64,000 bases of DNA from Epiperipatus broadwayi (taxonomy: Eukaryota; Onychophora; Udeonychophora; Euonychophora; Peripatidae), in NCBI GenBank assembly GCA_028023455.1, contig JAQFVV010006208.1, positions 9,718,963 through 9,782,962 on the forward strand, written 5' to 3'. The translations under genes and the position numbers were made by a program. Positions 23,620 through 34,260 of the stretch are shown here, in pieces. The notes below the pieces were generated by a model. It worked only from the letters and a program-made list of their open reading frames with translations, ran no database searches and was not told the origin of the DNA. Positions within the stretch are counted from its first letter, which is position 1. The number at the start of each line of letters is the position of its first letter.

Positions 23620-24130
23620 TATTTTACTTTAGCATGTTGAGTATAGATAGGCTACATAGATTTTTTTTTCACTTAAAAACTTATGAAAACATTCATTCAA
23701 TCTCAGACTAAAAGTTCGTAGCCAACCCAATGCCTGCTTCCAAATATATAGTCGCAACCAAATGCAATATGAAGATGCTAGCATAAAACCACGCCGACAG
23801 GAATGTGCATCTGACAGCATGATATTATTTGAAGGAAATGATCCGTGTCCAGAACAGGAATGGGCATCTGTCTGAATAAGGAATCATGTATATAATTTTT
23901 TTAAAGAGTGCTACGCATGGGGGAGAGCAGTCTTTCTGCCGACTTATAATCCCTCCAGAGCTAGAAGGGGTCAATGGCGCAGGAAATACTTCTGTGACCA
24001 TTGCAATGATATGACTGCCTCTTTGGGGTCATGCATTCAGTTGGGCACGTTGCCCTGTATGCTAAACATGCTTCACATTACATTGATATAAACACCCATA
24101 TATCCCTCCACAAGCATCGTTCTAACTACG
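23620..24130. promoter_or_regulatory. Complex non-repetitive block, candidate conserved non-coding element
   Basis: Within a very AT-rich, repeat-laden neighbourhood this 500-bp block has balanced composition and no similarity to any repeat in the window. Examples are CGCAGGAAATACTTCTGTGA, GACTGCCTCTTTGGGGTCAT and GTTGGGCACGTTGCCCTGTA. No long open frame or splice-framed exon was found. An enhancer of the adjacent PRDM13-like gene is one possibility; this is inference only. Confidence 0.35.
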
Positions 24131-25129
24131 AAACAAATAGCCTGAAATTAAAATCCCTTAAACTAAACATAAACGAATTTAGACATAGTTATTAATTTTT
24201 ATCCAAGCAGCTATCTACACCCAACTTAAATTAAAACACATTTTAATTAAAACATAACACACACACAAAAAAAAATAAAATGGAAATGATTGCTTAAACA
24301 TCTGCATAAAAAAAATATTAACAATTGAATTTGCATTCTTTAAGTCAGATAAGAGTTCTTATTTTCAGCTATTAATTAATTGCAATTTTAGGAAGGTTCT
24401 TATTAGATAGACACAAGAGTTCATACTTTACAGATTTAGCCAATTTAGAAGTCCATCTTCGTGATCACTTTCGTAGATTTTGTCCTTCTTTGAAATGAAA
24501 CTGCGACTTGCCATGCATTTGGTTAGGAACTGTCATCAATAGGCCTCAGCTGGTTGTCCGGAAAATTAAATTTATTGCAGACTTCCACATCGTGAAAATC
24601 TGCAATATAGCTAGTTATAACGACATATTCATAGTCAGTTCTCAGATAAGAATTATAATAATCATTTGGCTTTTATATTTTTCTTAGCCTCTTATCATTA
24701 GATCTTGGGATTCAACGAGCAAGACGTCACTAATCCTCTCGTGTTTCAGTTATGGTCCGTGCTGTCATTTTCGTGCTTGCATTGGTCATTTAATTGCTTT
24801 GTATTTTCTTATCTGCCCATTTAATTTATTTTAAATGCCTCAATGGCTAGTTTGCTTTTGAACAATCATTTAATTAATAAGACAATCATTTCCATTTTCT
24901 AAGATTATAGAAATCAACATTATTTCTATTTTTAAAATATCAATCTTTATATTTTTACTTTTTTTTATAACAAAAAATACTTTTAAATACTTTTTCTTAA
25001 AATAGTTTAAGTTTTCCATCTGCGTGACAATATATATATTAAACAACTTTTACTTTTCAGTTTTTAAGTTTTTTTCTTTTTAATAAATCAATTTTATTTA
25101 CGATATTTTTATTTTCATTTTAAAATAAT
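24131..25129. other. Unique sequence, no feature recognised
   Basis: Moderately complex up to about 24790 (GGCCTCAGCTGGTTGTCCGG), then AT-rich. No exon, RNA gene or repeat was recognised. Confidence 0.35.
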
Positions 25130-25204
25130 GTGATGGGATATTATATTCCATTACAATTGATTCCTTCCTTCCATCTCAAGCAATTGATATTCATGTGGAA
25201 AAAA

Positions 25205-25275
25205 TACATAATCCCCATATATATATTTCATGCAAAACCAGCACTCATCAGTTGGGCCAGATAATAATCTTCCAC
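25205..25275 (-). ncRNA. Hammerhead ribozyme, type I, core intact
   Basis: On the - strand: CUGAUGA (complement of 25245-25251), stem II GUGCU-GGUUU-UGCAU, GAAA (complement of 25226-25229), stem III as an AU repeat that can self-pair, and UGGGG facing CCCAA with one mismatch. Stems are slightly weakened but the catalytic core is complete. Confidence 0.55.
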
Positions 25276-25469
25276 ACATATATACAATCAATGCCCAGTT
25301 TATATTAAGATAGCAATTCCTCAAACATTAATGGATATGCTTCGATCTTCTCACTCTTTTAATCATTCATTTCAATGAAAAATCATGCTCAAAGCTTTTA
25401 TTGGATTTAATATTGGAGTCTTACCCATTATGTCAATCTAACCTTTTCATATTCTCAGACCATTACATA

Positions 25470-25470
25470 T

Positions 25471-25503
<33 letters not shown>
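25470..25503. repeat. (AT)n microsatellite
   Basis: A run of about 15 AT dinucleotides in the linker between two family H monomers. Confidence 0.8.
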
Positions 25504-25504
<1 letters not shown>

Positions 25505-26335
25505 GTGTAGACTGAGGCACTGAACTTATACTAAGATATAATGTAATTCTAAAGGAGTATGTGATTTGCTTATTCTGGATATTTCCTATATATATAATTA
25601 GAGGAATTTGAACTCAGAATTTTTCAGTCTAATCATCCTTTCCTCCATCTCAAGCAACTGATAGACATGACTACATATATGTAAAAAAAATACATGATCC
25701 CCATGAACCAGCACTCATCAGTTGGGCCAGATCATAATCTCCCACACATATTTACAATCTGTGCTCAGTTTATATTACGATAGAAATTCCTCAGACTTTA
25801 ATAAACAGGCTTTAATCTTTTCACCCTTCCAACTATTCAACCATCCATTCCATTGGAAAACCAATGATGGAACACTGAAAGCTCTCGTTGGATTTGATAT
25901 TGTGGTCATACCCATGTAGACATTATGTTGATTTAACCCTTCATATTATTGGATCATCACATATCCATATATATTAAGTGTAGAGATGTGGGCTCAGATA
26001 TAATGCAATTCTAAAGTAGTACGTAATTTGATTATACCAAATATTCCCTATGTATGTAATTAGATTTTTTAGTCCAGTCTTCCCTTTATCTCAAGCAACC
26101 GATACATATGACCACATACTTGTGAAAAAGATACATGATACCCAATTTAAATATTTTGTGCAGAGCCAGTTCTCATCCATTGGGACAGATCTTAATTTCC
26201 CACACATTATATATAATCAGTGCTCATTTTATATTAGAATAGCATGAAGGGAAGAATAAATAGACTGAAAAATCCTGAATTCAAATACTTTTAATTACAT
26301 ATATAAAAACTATTCGGTATAAGCAAATTACACAT

Positions 26336-26690
26336 TTTTTTAGAATTACACAGTGTTTTCCTGAAGGTTTGTGATGATGTTGTTTTAGTTCCAATTATAT
26401 TGGACTATGTTCATCATTTTAATATGAGAATTGAATGTCTTTAGAAAAATTTAACTTCATTCCAATATTCCAAGTACATTCAACTATTAGTAATAGCACA
26501 CAGGTTAGTATATACACAATGATTTGAAAGGTATTATTCTTCTCCCTTCAGATATTGCAGGCCTGACAAGTTACAGTATTAGCATGGGAATTGAACCTGG
26601 ACTCTTAGATATTTGAATATTGAATTTTTAAGGCAATGCTCTAACGAACCACCATCCTGCCAAAGGCAACACACAGAAGAAATTTCATAA
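26336..26690 (-). repeat. Penelope-like element A, 3' pLTR
   Basis: On the - strand it starts after the ORF end with TGCCTTTGGCAGGATGGT, a tRNA-like stretch with CCAGGTTCAATTCCCATGC (box-B-like), then CTGAAGGGAGAAG and the terminal ATTCAATTCTCATATTAAAA. The same organisation is seen at 29.1-29.45, 29.77-30.09 and 32.34-32.6 kb. Confidence 0.6.
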
Positions 26691-29200
26691 ACTTATCTGT
26701 GAGGTTTCTCCTGATTTCTCCACTTTTTCTTAAGAGCAAATTTGAATAGTTGGTTCCATACATTATGTATAGTCACACTAGGTTGATTTATGGGATTGTT
26801 TGTCATTGTCATGTGAGCAGCTTCTTTAAACTTTCTTCTTTGTACCTTTTCGTCTCTATCCAATATTTTTGTGTTTTCCCAGTTGAGCATATATTCATTG
26901 GCACATACATGGTCTGCTATCTTAGTCACATCTGTTTTCTATTCTAATCTTCAGTTTGTGTTCTTGCAAGCACTTTTCAATGGGATGACTAGCCTCATCA
27001 ATATACATTCTTCCACATTCCCATGGGATTTCATAGATGTAGTTTTTTTCTCTTCAGAATTTCAAGTTTAGGCTTTGTAGATGTTAGAATTCCTCACCAT
27101 CTGTTATGGCTCTAGAAAGCTATTCTGATGTTATACTGATTACAGATTTTCCTTAATTTGTCTGCTATTTTTGGTATATATAGATAGACTACAATACTAA
27201 TAATATTTTTGTGGTTCTTTTGTTGTCTATTTAAGGTTTTCTTAATAATAGCTGATGAATAACCATTTTTCATAAGAGTAAGTTCTATATAGATCTTTTC
27301 TCTTTTCAAATCGCTGGTTTCTGCACAAACTTCTTTTGCTCTTTTCCATAGTAATAGTATAACTTCATGTTTTGTGTTTCTGGCATGATTAGATGTATAG
27401 GCTAAGTATTATCCTGTATGTATGGGTTTTCAGTAAAATGTTTTGATTTTGCTATGGGGGGGGGGAGTCTTGTCACAAGAACATCTAAGAATGCCAATTT
27501 TTATTCTTTTTTTGATTTAGTTACGAATTTAATTGAAGGAGATATAGTGTTGATGTGTTTCACCATGTCGCCATACAACAAATGTAACATCTAAATAGCA
27601 AATCCAAACTCTAGGTGGATATGGAGTAGTTTTTATGACTGTGGTTTCAAGTTATTTTGTGTATATTGCTAATCAGGAGTGACCTTGGTAAGCCCTTAGC
27701 CATTTCTTGATTTTGTTGGAAGAATTCTGTTATATTGAAAGTAGGTATGTTGTTTTTATGCAGAATGTTAATAATTCCATAGAGTTGTTCTGGTTTGTAA
27801 ACTATTATCACCATTTAATCTTTTCCTTATAATAGAAGATGCTTCTTCACATGGTATATTTGTGAATAAACTTTCCACATCAAAACTTACCAGTAAATTG
27901 GTTCTTTCAATTCTCATGTTCTTGATTAATTCTACAAAGTGTCTAGAATGCCTGACAAAGGATTGATGTTGTATACCAAAGGAATAAAAACTTTAAAAAG
28001 AAATATTGACAAATTTTGGCAAGGTGAATTTCTACAATAATGTTATTTTACTTTTTTCTGAATCACTGAGGTACCTGCAATGTTTTCTGAGTAATGCTTG
28101 TAACTTTGTTTCTGTACTTGGTATCAGATTTTTGCCCCTTTTCTGTATATGCCTGCTGTGAAGAGTTATTTGTATTTTGTTGTCATAACAACTGTCACAT
28201 TGCCTTTGTCATCAGTAAGAATAATTATAGTTTGCTCTCCTCTTGCCATAGGATCTGTCACATTGCTTTTGTCATCAGTAAGAATAATTATAGTTTGCTC
28301 TCCTCTTGCCATAGGATCTGTCACATTGCTTTTGTCATCAGTAAGAATAATTATAGTTTGTTCTCCTCTTGCCATAGGATCTGTCACATTGCCTTTGTCA
28401 TCAGTAAGAATAATTATAGTTTGTTCTCCTCTTGCCATAGGATCTGTCACATTGCCTTTGTCATCAGTAAGAATAATTATAGTTTGCTCTCCTCTTGCCA
28501 TAGGATATGTTTTACTTTAACTTTTATTGCATGTCAAGTGTTTTTTTTATTCTCCAGCACGATTCCGCTGTATCTTCTCAAGCAATTTTTGGATGATTTC
28601 CTTGGTGACTTTCATTATTTCTAATAAAGGGATATTAGATGGTGTTATGGTAAAGTTTAATCCTCTTTCAAGAGCAGAAATTTCAGTATCTGTTAGATGT
28701 TTAGAACTGAGATTTTTAACAGATGAAGCTGGTACTCTGCTTGGCACATTATGATTTTTGATATGCCTCTGTAGGTTAGCAAGTTTCTTCTTTTGGCACT
28801 CTTTTTCTTTTTCAATGTAATGTAGAATATGATTTTCTTACTGTTTAAGAATCTCTTGTGAACTCTTCTTCAGTCCAGTAGAAAACATTCTACATTATTA
28901 ATGGAACGTGGAGATTTGATACTTAGAAAACGTTACAGCTTTTTTTTTTCTGTTAACAGAGCTTCACTTACTCTCCGAGTAATTTTCTCAGCTCTCTGGG
29001 AGTTAATCGGAGATTTTAGTTGCAAACCTTTAGGAATTATTTCTTCAGATTTACACAAGTTAAATGAGTTTTTACTTTGGCCAGCTTTAGATATAATTTT
29101 TCCCAATGTCGAGAGTTTTATAGTATCAGGTCCATTTTTCTGAAGGTTTGTGACGATGGTGGTTTTAGTTGAATTTATATATTGGACTACTTCCATCATT
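26691..29200 (-). mobile_element. Penelope-like element A (RT + GIY-YIG), decayed
   Basis: From 5' (29200) to 3' the - strand reads: the N-terminal domain (EEIIPKGLQLKSPINSQRA), VKNLSSKHLTDTEISALERG, the region TIIILTDDKGN (equivalent to the conserved ILPADKGNATVVM of Penelope RTs), RT text with KTTPYPPRVWICYLDVTFVV, then the GIY-YIG module YIYEIPWECGRMYIDEASHP and the C-terminus ADHVCANEYMLNWENTKILD. Penelope-like elements join an RT to a C-terminal GIY-YIG endonuclease. The catalytic YVDD reads YLDV and there are many frame breaks, so it is dead. It carries a 5-fold in-frame 63-bp duplication and a C10 run relative to element B. Confidence 0.85.
28193..28507 (-). repeat. 63-bp (21-codon) tandem repeat, five units, inside Penelope-like element A
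   Basis: Starts at 28192, 28255, 28318, 28381 and 28444 give an exact 63-bp period. In the sense (-) frame each unit encodes 21 residues containing ARGEQTIIILTDDK. Units differ at only a few bases. The sister element B has a single copy at this place. Being divisible by 3, the expansion keeps the frame. Confidence 0.9.
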
Positions 29201-29482
29201 GCAGGTGTTTAGAAAAAATTTATTTAAATATTTCAAATACATTCAACTGTTAGTAAGAGTACACAAGTAGACAATGTTTCAAGAGGTATTATTCTACCCT
29301 CTTCTTCATGTATTGCTGGCCTGACTAGTTACAGTACTAACGTGGGAATCGAACCTGAACTCTTAGATTCTTAAGTATTGCATTTTTAAGGTAACATTCT
29401 ATCCAACTGAGCCATCTTGCCAAAGGCAACAGTCAGTAGAAATTTCATATACTTATCTGAGGTTCCTCCTGATTTCTCCACT
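29110..29482 (-). repeat. Penelope-like element A, 5' pLTR plus remnant of a preceding unit
   Basis: This matches the 26.4 kb pLTR and is again preceded, on the - strand, by the end-of-ORF text GTGGAGAAATCAGGAGG. That implies a partial upstream unit in the usual Penelope tandem arrangement. It contains the tRNA-like GCAAGATGGCTCAG region and a hammerhead-like set ATGAAGA / CCTCTTGAAAC (complement of 29276-29309). Confidence 0.6.
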
Positions 29483-29764
29483 TTGGGAAAAACAGATGTG
29501 TCTAAGGTAGCAGACCATGTATGTACCAATGAACATATGTTCAAGTGGGAAAATACGAAAATTTTGAATAGAGAAGAAAAGGTACAAAGAAGCAAATTTA
29601 AAGACTCTGCTCACATGACAATGGCAAACAATTCCATAAGTTAACCAAGTGCGACTATACATGATGTATATAAAACCACTAATCAATTTTGCTCTTAGAA
29701 AAAAGTGGAGAAATGAGGAGTAATCTCACAGATAACTATATGAAATTTCTACTGACTATTGACT
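29483..29764 (+). pseudogene. Penelope-like C-terminal fragment preceding element B
   Basis: The + frame reads KTDVSKVADHVCTNEHMFKW then ENTKILNREEKVQR. This is the C-terminal part of a Penelope-like polyprotein, equivalent to 26.7-26.93 kb and 32.09-32.3 kb. With the following pLTR it forms the truncated first unit of a tandem Penelope arrangement on the + strand. Confidence 0.75.
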
Positions 29765-30095
29765 TTGGCAGGATGGCTCAGTTGGTTAATGCATTAAACA
29801 TTCAATACTGAAAAATCTAAGAATCCAGGTTTGTTTCCCATGCTACTACAATCACTGGAAGGCCAGAAATACCTAAAGAAGAGGAGAGAACAATATCTCT
29901 CAAAATGTCGTTCATATACTAACCTGTGTGCTATTATTAACAGTTGAATGTATTTGGTTAAATAAAGTTAAATTTTTCTAAAGACATTCAATAATGGAAA
30001 TAGCCCAATATATAAATTCAATTAGAACACAATCATCACATATATATTCAACTAGAACACCATCATCACAAACCTTCAGGAAAAGTATAAGCATT
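29765..30095 (+). repeat. Penelope-like element B, 5' pLTR with tRNA-like region
   Basis: GGCAGGATGGCTCAGTTGGT (A-box-like) and CAGGTTTGTTTCCCATGC (B-box-like) are followed by CTAAAGAAGAGGAGAG, ATCTCTCAAAA and ACAGTTGAATGTATTTGG, ending CATTCAATAATGGAAATAGC. It is directly repeated at 32.34-32.6 kb. Confidence 0.6.
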
Positions 30096-32340
30096 TGATA
30101 TGGACCTGATACTATATCAATCTTTAAACATTATGAAAAAATTATGTCTAAAGTTGGCCAAAGTAGAAAATCATTTGACTTTCTTATGTAAATGTAAATC
30201 TGAAGGGATAATTCCTAAAGGTTTGCAACTAAAACCTCCAATCCATTCTCAGAGAGCAAGTGAAGCTCTATTAAGAGAAAGAACAAATGCTCAAAGGTTT
30301 TCTAAATATCAAACCTTCCATTCCATTAATAATGTAGAATGTTTTCTAAAAAACAAACTTACTGATGAAGACTTCACAAGAGTTTTTCAAGCAATAAGAA
30401 AATCATATTCTATATTACATCAAAAAATAGAAGAATGCCAAAAGAAGAAACTTGCTAACCTACATGGGCTTATCAAAAATCATAATGTACCAAGCAATGT
30501 ATCAACTTCATCTGTTAAAAATCTCAGTTCTAAACATCTAACAGATAGTGAAATTTCTGTTCTTGAAAGAGGTTGTCATAACACCATCAAATATCCCTTT
30601 ATTAGATATAATGGCGGCCACCGAGGAAGTCACAAGCAACAAAAATTGAAGTCAAACATATCCTATGGTGAGAGGAGAGCAATTAAATCTCTCAAAGTAG
30701 ATAAATCTATAATTATTCTTCCTGCTGACAAATGCAATGCAACAGTTGTAATGGATACAACTGATTATGACAACAAAATACAAGAACTCACAGCAGGCCA
30801 ATATACAAAAAAATCCAACACCGTGCATAGAAACAAAGTTACAAGCATTACTCAAAAAGCATCGCACAGTACTTCACTGATTCAGAAAAAAGTAAAATAA
30901 CATCATATTTCAGAAAAATTCCTCATCTCTATGGTCTACCTAAAATCGATAAAGATTATGTTCCATTAAGAGCTACTGTTAGTTCTGAAAATTCACCTTG
31001 CCAAAATTTGTCAAGATTTCTTTTTAAATTTCTTAGTCCTTTGGTATACAACATCAATCCTTTGTCAGGCATTCTAGACACTTTGCAAAATTAATCAAGA
31101 ACATGAAAATTGAAAGAATTGACTTACTGGTAAGCTTTGATGTGGAAAGTTTATTCACAAATGTACTATCATGTGAAGAAGTAATTTCTATTATAAAGAA
31201 AAGATTAAATGGTGGCAATAGCTTACAAACCAGAACTCTGTGGAACTGTTAACATTCTGCATAAAAACAACCTACTTTCAATATAACACAGAATTCTTTC
31301 AACAAAATCAAAGAATTGCTAAGGGCTCATCATGGTCATCTCTGATTAGCAATATTTACACAGAACTTTAAACTACAGCCATAAAAACTACTCCATATCT
31401 ACCTAAAGTTTGGATTTGCTATGTAGATAATACATTTGTTGTATGGCCACATGGTGAAGAACTGCTACAAACGTTATGGAAACACATCAATAATATATCT
31501 CCTTCAATTAAATTCACATCTGAATCAGCAAATTGGCATTCTTAGATGTTCTTATGACAAGACTCCCCATGGCCAAATCAAAACATTTGACAGAAAAACA
31601 ACACATACAGTATAATACTTAACCTATACATCCAATCATGCCAGAAACACAAAACATGGAGTTATACTAGCACTATGGAACAGAGCAAAAAAAGTTTGTT
31701 TAGAAACCAGTGATTTGAAAAGAGAAAAGATCTATATAAAACTTAAACTTATGAAAAATATTTACCTATCAGCTATTATTAAGAAAAGCTTAAATAGATA
31801 AAAAGAATCATAAAAATATTATTAGTATTGTATTCTATGGATACACACCAAAAATAGCAAACAAATTAAAGAAAATCTGTAATCAATATAATATCAGAAT
31901 AGCTTTCTAGAGCCATACCACATGATGAGGAATTCTAACATCTAATAAAGCTTAAACATGAAATACTGAAAAGAAAACACTGCATCTATGAAATCCCATG
32001 TGAATGTGAAAGAGCATATATTGATGAGACTAGTCACACCATTGAAAAATGCTCACAAGAACATAAACAAGTTAAGAAGATAAAACAGATGTGTCTAAGA
32101 TAGCGGGCCATGTACCAATGAACATATGTTCAACTGGTAAAATACAAAAATATTGGATAGGAAGAAAAGGTACAAAGAAGAAAATTTAAAGAAGCTGCTC
32201 GCATGACAATGTCAAACAATCCCATAAGCCAACCTAGTGTGACTAAACATAATGTATGGAACCAACTAATCAACTCTGCTCTTAAATAAAAGTAAGAAAT
32301 CAAGAGAAACCTCATAGATAAGCTTATGAAATTTCTACTG
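30096..32340 (+). mobile_element. Penelope-like element B (RT + GIY-YIG), decayed
   Basis: The open N-terminal segment (30100-30900) reads SEGIIPKGLQLKPPIHSQRA, VKNLSSKHLTDSEISVLERG, YGERRAIKSLKVDKS and IIILPADKCNATVVMDT. The frame then shifts. HLYGLPKIDKDYVPLRATVS (finger region LPKIxK..PLRPIVS), SFDVESLFTNV (RT motif A), then WICYVDNTFVVWPHGEE (motif C; YVDD changed to YVDN at 31420-31431). A GIY-YIG segment CIYEIPCECERAYIDETSHT ends EKCSQEHK. The usual Arg of the endonuclease is Cys here. Several stops make it non-functional. It lies head to head with element A. Confidence 0.87.
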
Positions 32341-32600
32341 ACTATTGGCAGGAGAGCATTACTATAAAAATTCAATATTCAAATATCTAAGGGTTCAGGT
32401 TCGAATCTCATGCTAGTAGTCACTGATCAGGTCAGCAACACCTGAAGAAGGTGGAAGAATAATACCTTTCAACTCATTGTGCATATTCTAACCTATGTGC
32501 TATTACTAATAGTTGAATGTACTTGGAATATTTAAATAAAATTAAATTTTTCTAAAGACATTCAACACTCATATTAGATGATGGAAATAGTTCACTGAAT
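32341..32600 (+). repeat. Penelope-like element B, 3' pLTR
   Basis: This is a direct repeat of 29765-30095: TTCGAATCTCATGCTAGTAG, CCTGAAGAAGGTGG, AATAGTTGAATGTACTTGGA and ATATTAGATGATGGAAATAG. The CTGAAGA at 32442 could be the start of a hammerhead-like core, but the GAAA equivalent is lost here. Confidence 0.6.
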
Positions 32601-33035
32601 AAATAAAACATCATATCTTAATATAAGTTCAGCCCATCTTTTTACACTTAATATATATGGATACAGAATGATCTGATAATATGAGAAATTAGATTGATGT
32701 AATGTCTACATGGGTATAACTACAATAGCAAATCCAACAAGGACTTTGAGTGTTCCATTGTTGATTTTTAATAAAATGAATGCTTAAATAATTGGGAGGG
32801 TGAGACTATTGAAGCCTGTCCATTAAAGTTTAATGAATTGCTATCAATATAAACTGAGAACTGATTGTATGTATGTGTGGGAGATTATGATCTGGATGAA
32901 CTAATGAATGCTGGTTATTATTGGAGATCATATATCTTTTTCCTAAATATATGGTCATATATATTGGTTGCTTGAGATGGAAGGAAACATGAATACAGTA
33001 AACTAAAAAACCTGAGTTCAAATTTCTACGATTAT
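32601..33035 (+). repeat. Family H unit, decayed hammerhead
   Basis: GTCTACATGGGTATAACTAC, GAAGCCTGTCCATTAAAGTT, GGGAGATTATGATCTGGATG and the tRNA-like CTGAGTTCAAATTTC identify the unit. The core reads CTAATGA and the GAAA side is deleted. Confidence 0.7.
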
Positions 33036-33600
33036 ATATATATTCATTATAAGAAAATTACATAGTGCTTTTGAATTGGTGCTATAATAATAACTGGATA
33101 TCCTTTCAAGCAATTCTGAGATGCCCATAACAGATTTTCAAGAATACTGGTCCACAGAAAATATGCCATATACAACTGAAAAATTCAACTTCTTCATTTA
33201 ATAATTTTTTTAAAACTTATTAATAATTTATTTTACACCCATGACTTTTATAACATTTTAAAAGACGTACATATACAATGTGTATACATTTTATGTCACA
33301 GAGGTTACATTCAAACATGGTAATTGATCAAAATATAATAAAATTAAGATGATCACAAGAGAATATGTTTACCAAATGTGCAACTGCATATGTACAGGTG
33401 GAGTGACTACAATTTTTATTCAACTAATTTAATAATAGTCATGATCAAAAGGATAAAATTAGAAAGAAATTCACACATTGAGTAAACATATACTTGTCAA
33501 AATAAATGAAAACAGTGAAAATTTTATTACAGGAATATTAAAAAATGCCTCCTTAAATTATATAATTAATGTCTTCAATAAACTTATGCACCCATTTGGA
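33036..33600. other. AT-rich sequence, no feature recognised
   Basis: No gene, RNA or repeat was recognised between the family H unit and the gag-like relic. Confidence 0.35.
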
Positions 33601-34260
33601 GAAATAGTTGGTTTCCAGTGACTTATCTAAAAGATATGCAAATTCTATCTATGGCAATGCATATAAATTCAAAATGAGGTTCCATAAGAATATAGATCCT
33701 AATGATATTTCAACACAAGTAATAGATTAAGAAGCTACCCTTCTGTTAATAATTCAAGGCCATAAACCTTAATGCTTTTATTGTAAAAAATGTGGGCATA
33801 TAACCAATGTAGGTCCCAAGCTTCATTGTCAGCATTGTAATGAAATATTCATTCCATTATGCCAATGTTCTAAAAAAAAAAATCTTATTAAAAAGTCTAA
33901 CATCATGGCAAACTCATATCAAATCGAAAATAATAATAATTCATAACAAAAAGCAGCAATTGAAGAACATTGACATTAATCCAATGTTATAATTCCCGGA
34001 AGACAATAAGTCAAACAAGGCAATACAGTTGAAATTCAAGATCAAATAGAGTCAACTTCACAAACAGTAATGATTAAAAAAATTTCAGATGACATAATGA
34101 ACAGAAGGAATAATGGTCACACACAGAAAAAAGTGGGTAGTGATCCTATCACGAAAGATCCTATCCCTATCACAAAAGATCCTATCACAAAATGAAAACC
34201 AGGTCGACCTCTGCATCCTACACGTTTAAAAAATGAAGTTTTTGATTTTGAACTATAACG
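33600..34260 (+). pseudogene. Decayed retroelement ORF1/gag-like sequence with a zinc-knuckle region
   Basis: Translation of 33767-33880 gives CFYCKKCGHITNVGPKLHCQ then HCNEIFIPLCQCS, a Cys/His pattern like a CCHC knuckle domain. This is followed by polar text and KPGRPLHPTRLKNE before the frame decays. This resembles ORF1 of L1/Tx1-type LINEs or an LTR-element gag. Several stops interrupt it. It may belong with the RT relic at 37.9-40.7 kb, separated by later insertions; this is inference. Confidence 0.4.

Larger units (their letters stand above)
25130..26335 (-). repeat. Tandem array of three family H monomers (about 465 bp period)
   Basis: Three units in the same - orientation. The hammerhead core position recurs at 25245, 25715 and 26173, giving spacings of 470 and 458 bp. 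Each unit has the GGACTTTGAG/CCATC-type 5' part, the AAACTGAGCACTGATTGTAT segment, a hammerhead position, a tRNA-like GAGTTCAAATTCC region and a linker containing TTAAGTGTAGA. The first unit's core is intact, the second has lost the GAAA/stem III side, and the third is eroded. Confidence 0.75.

Noticed and set aside
28193-28507. Regular repeats as a CRISPR array
   Set aside because: The units are head-to-tail 63-bp copies without spacers, in a eukaryotic retroelement ORF.
28094-28624. 176-codon + strand open frame with five repeated blocks
   Set aside because: It is antisense to the Penelope-like element A; the sense reading on the - strand carries the recognisable RT-associated motif.
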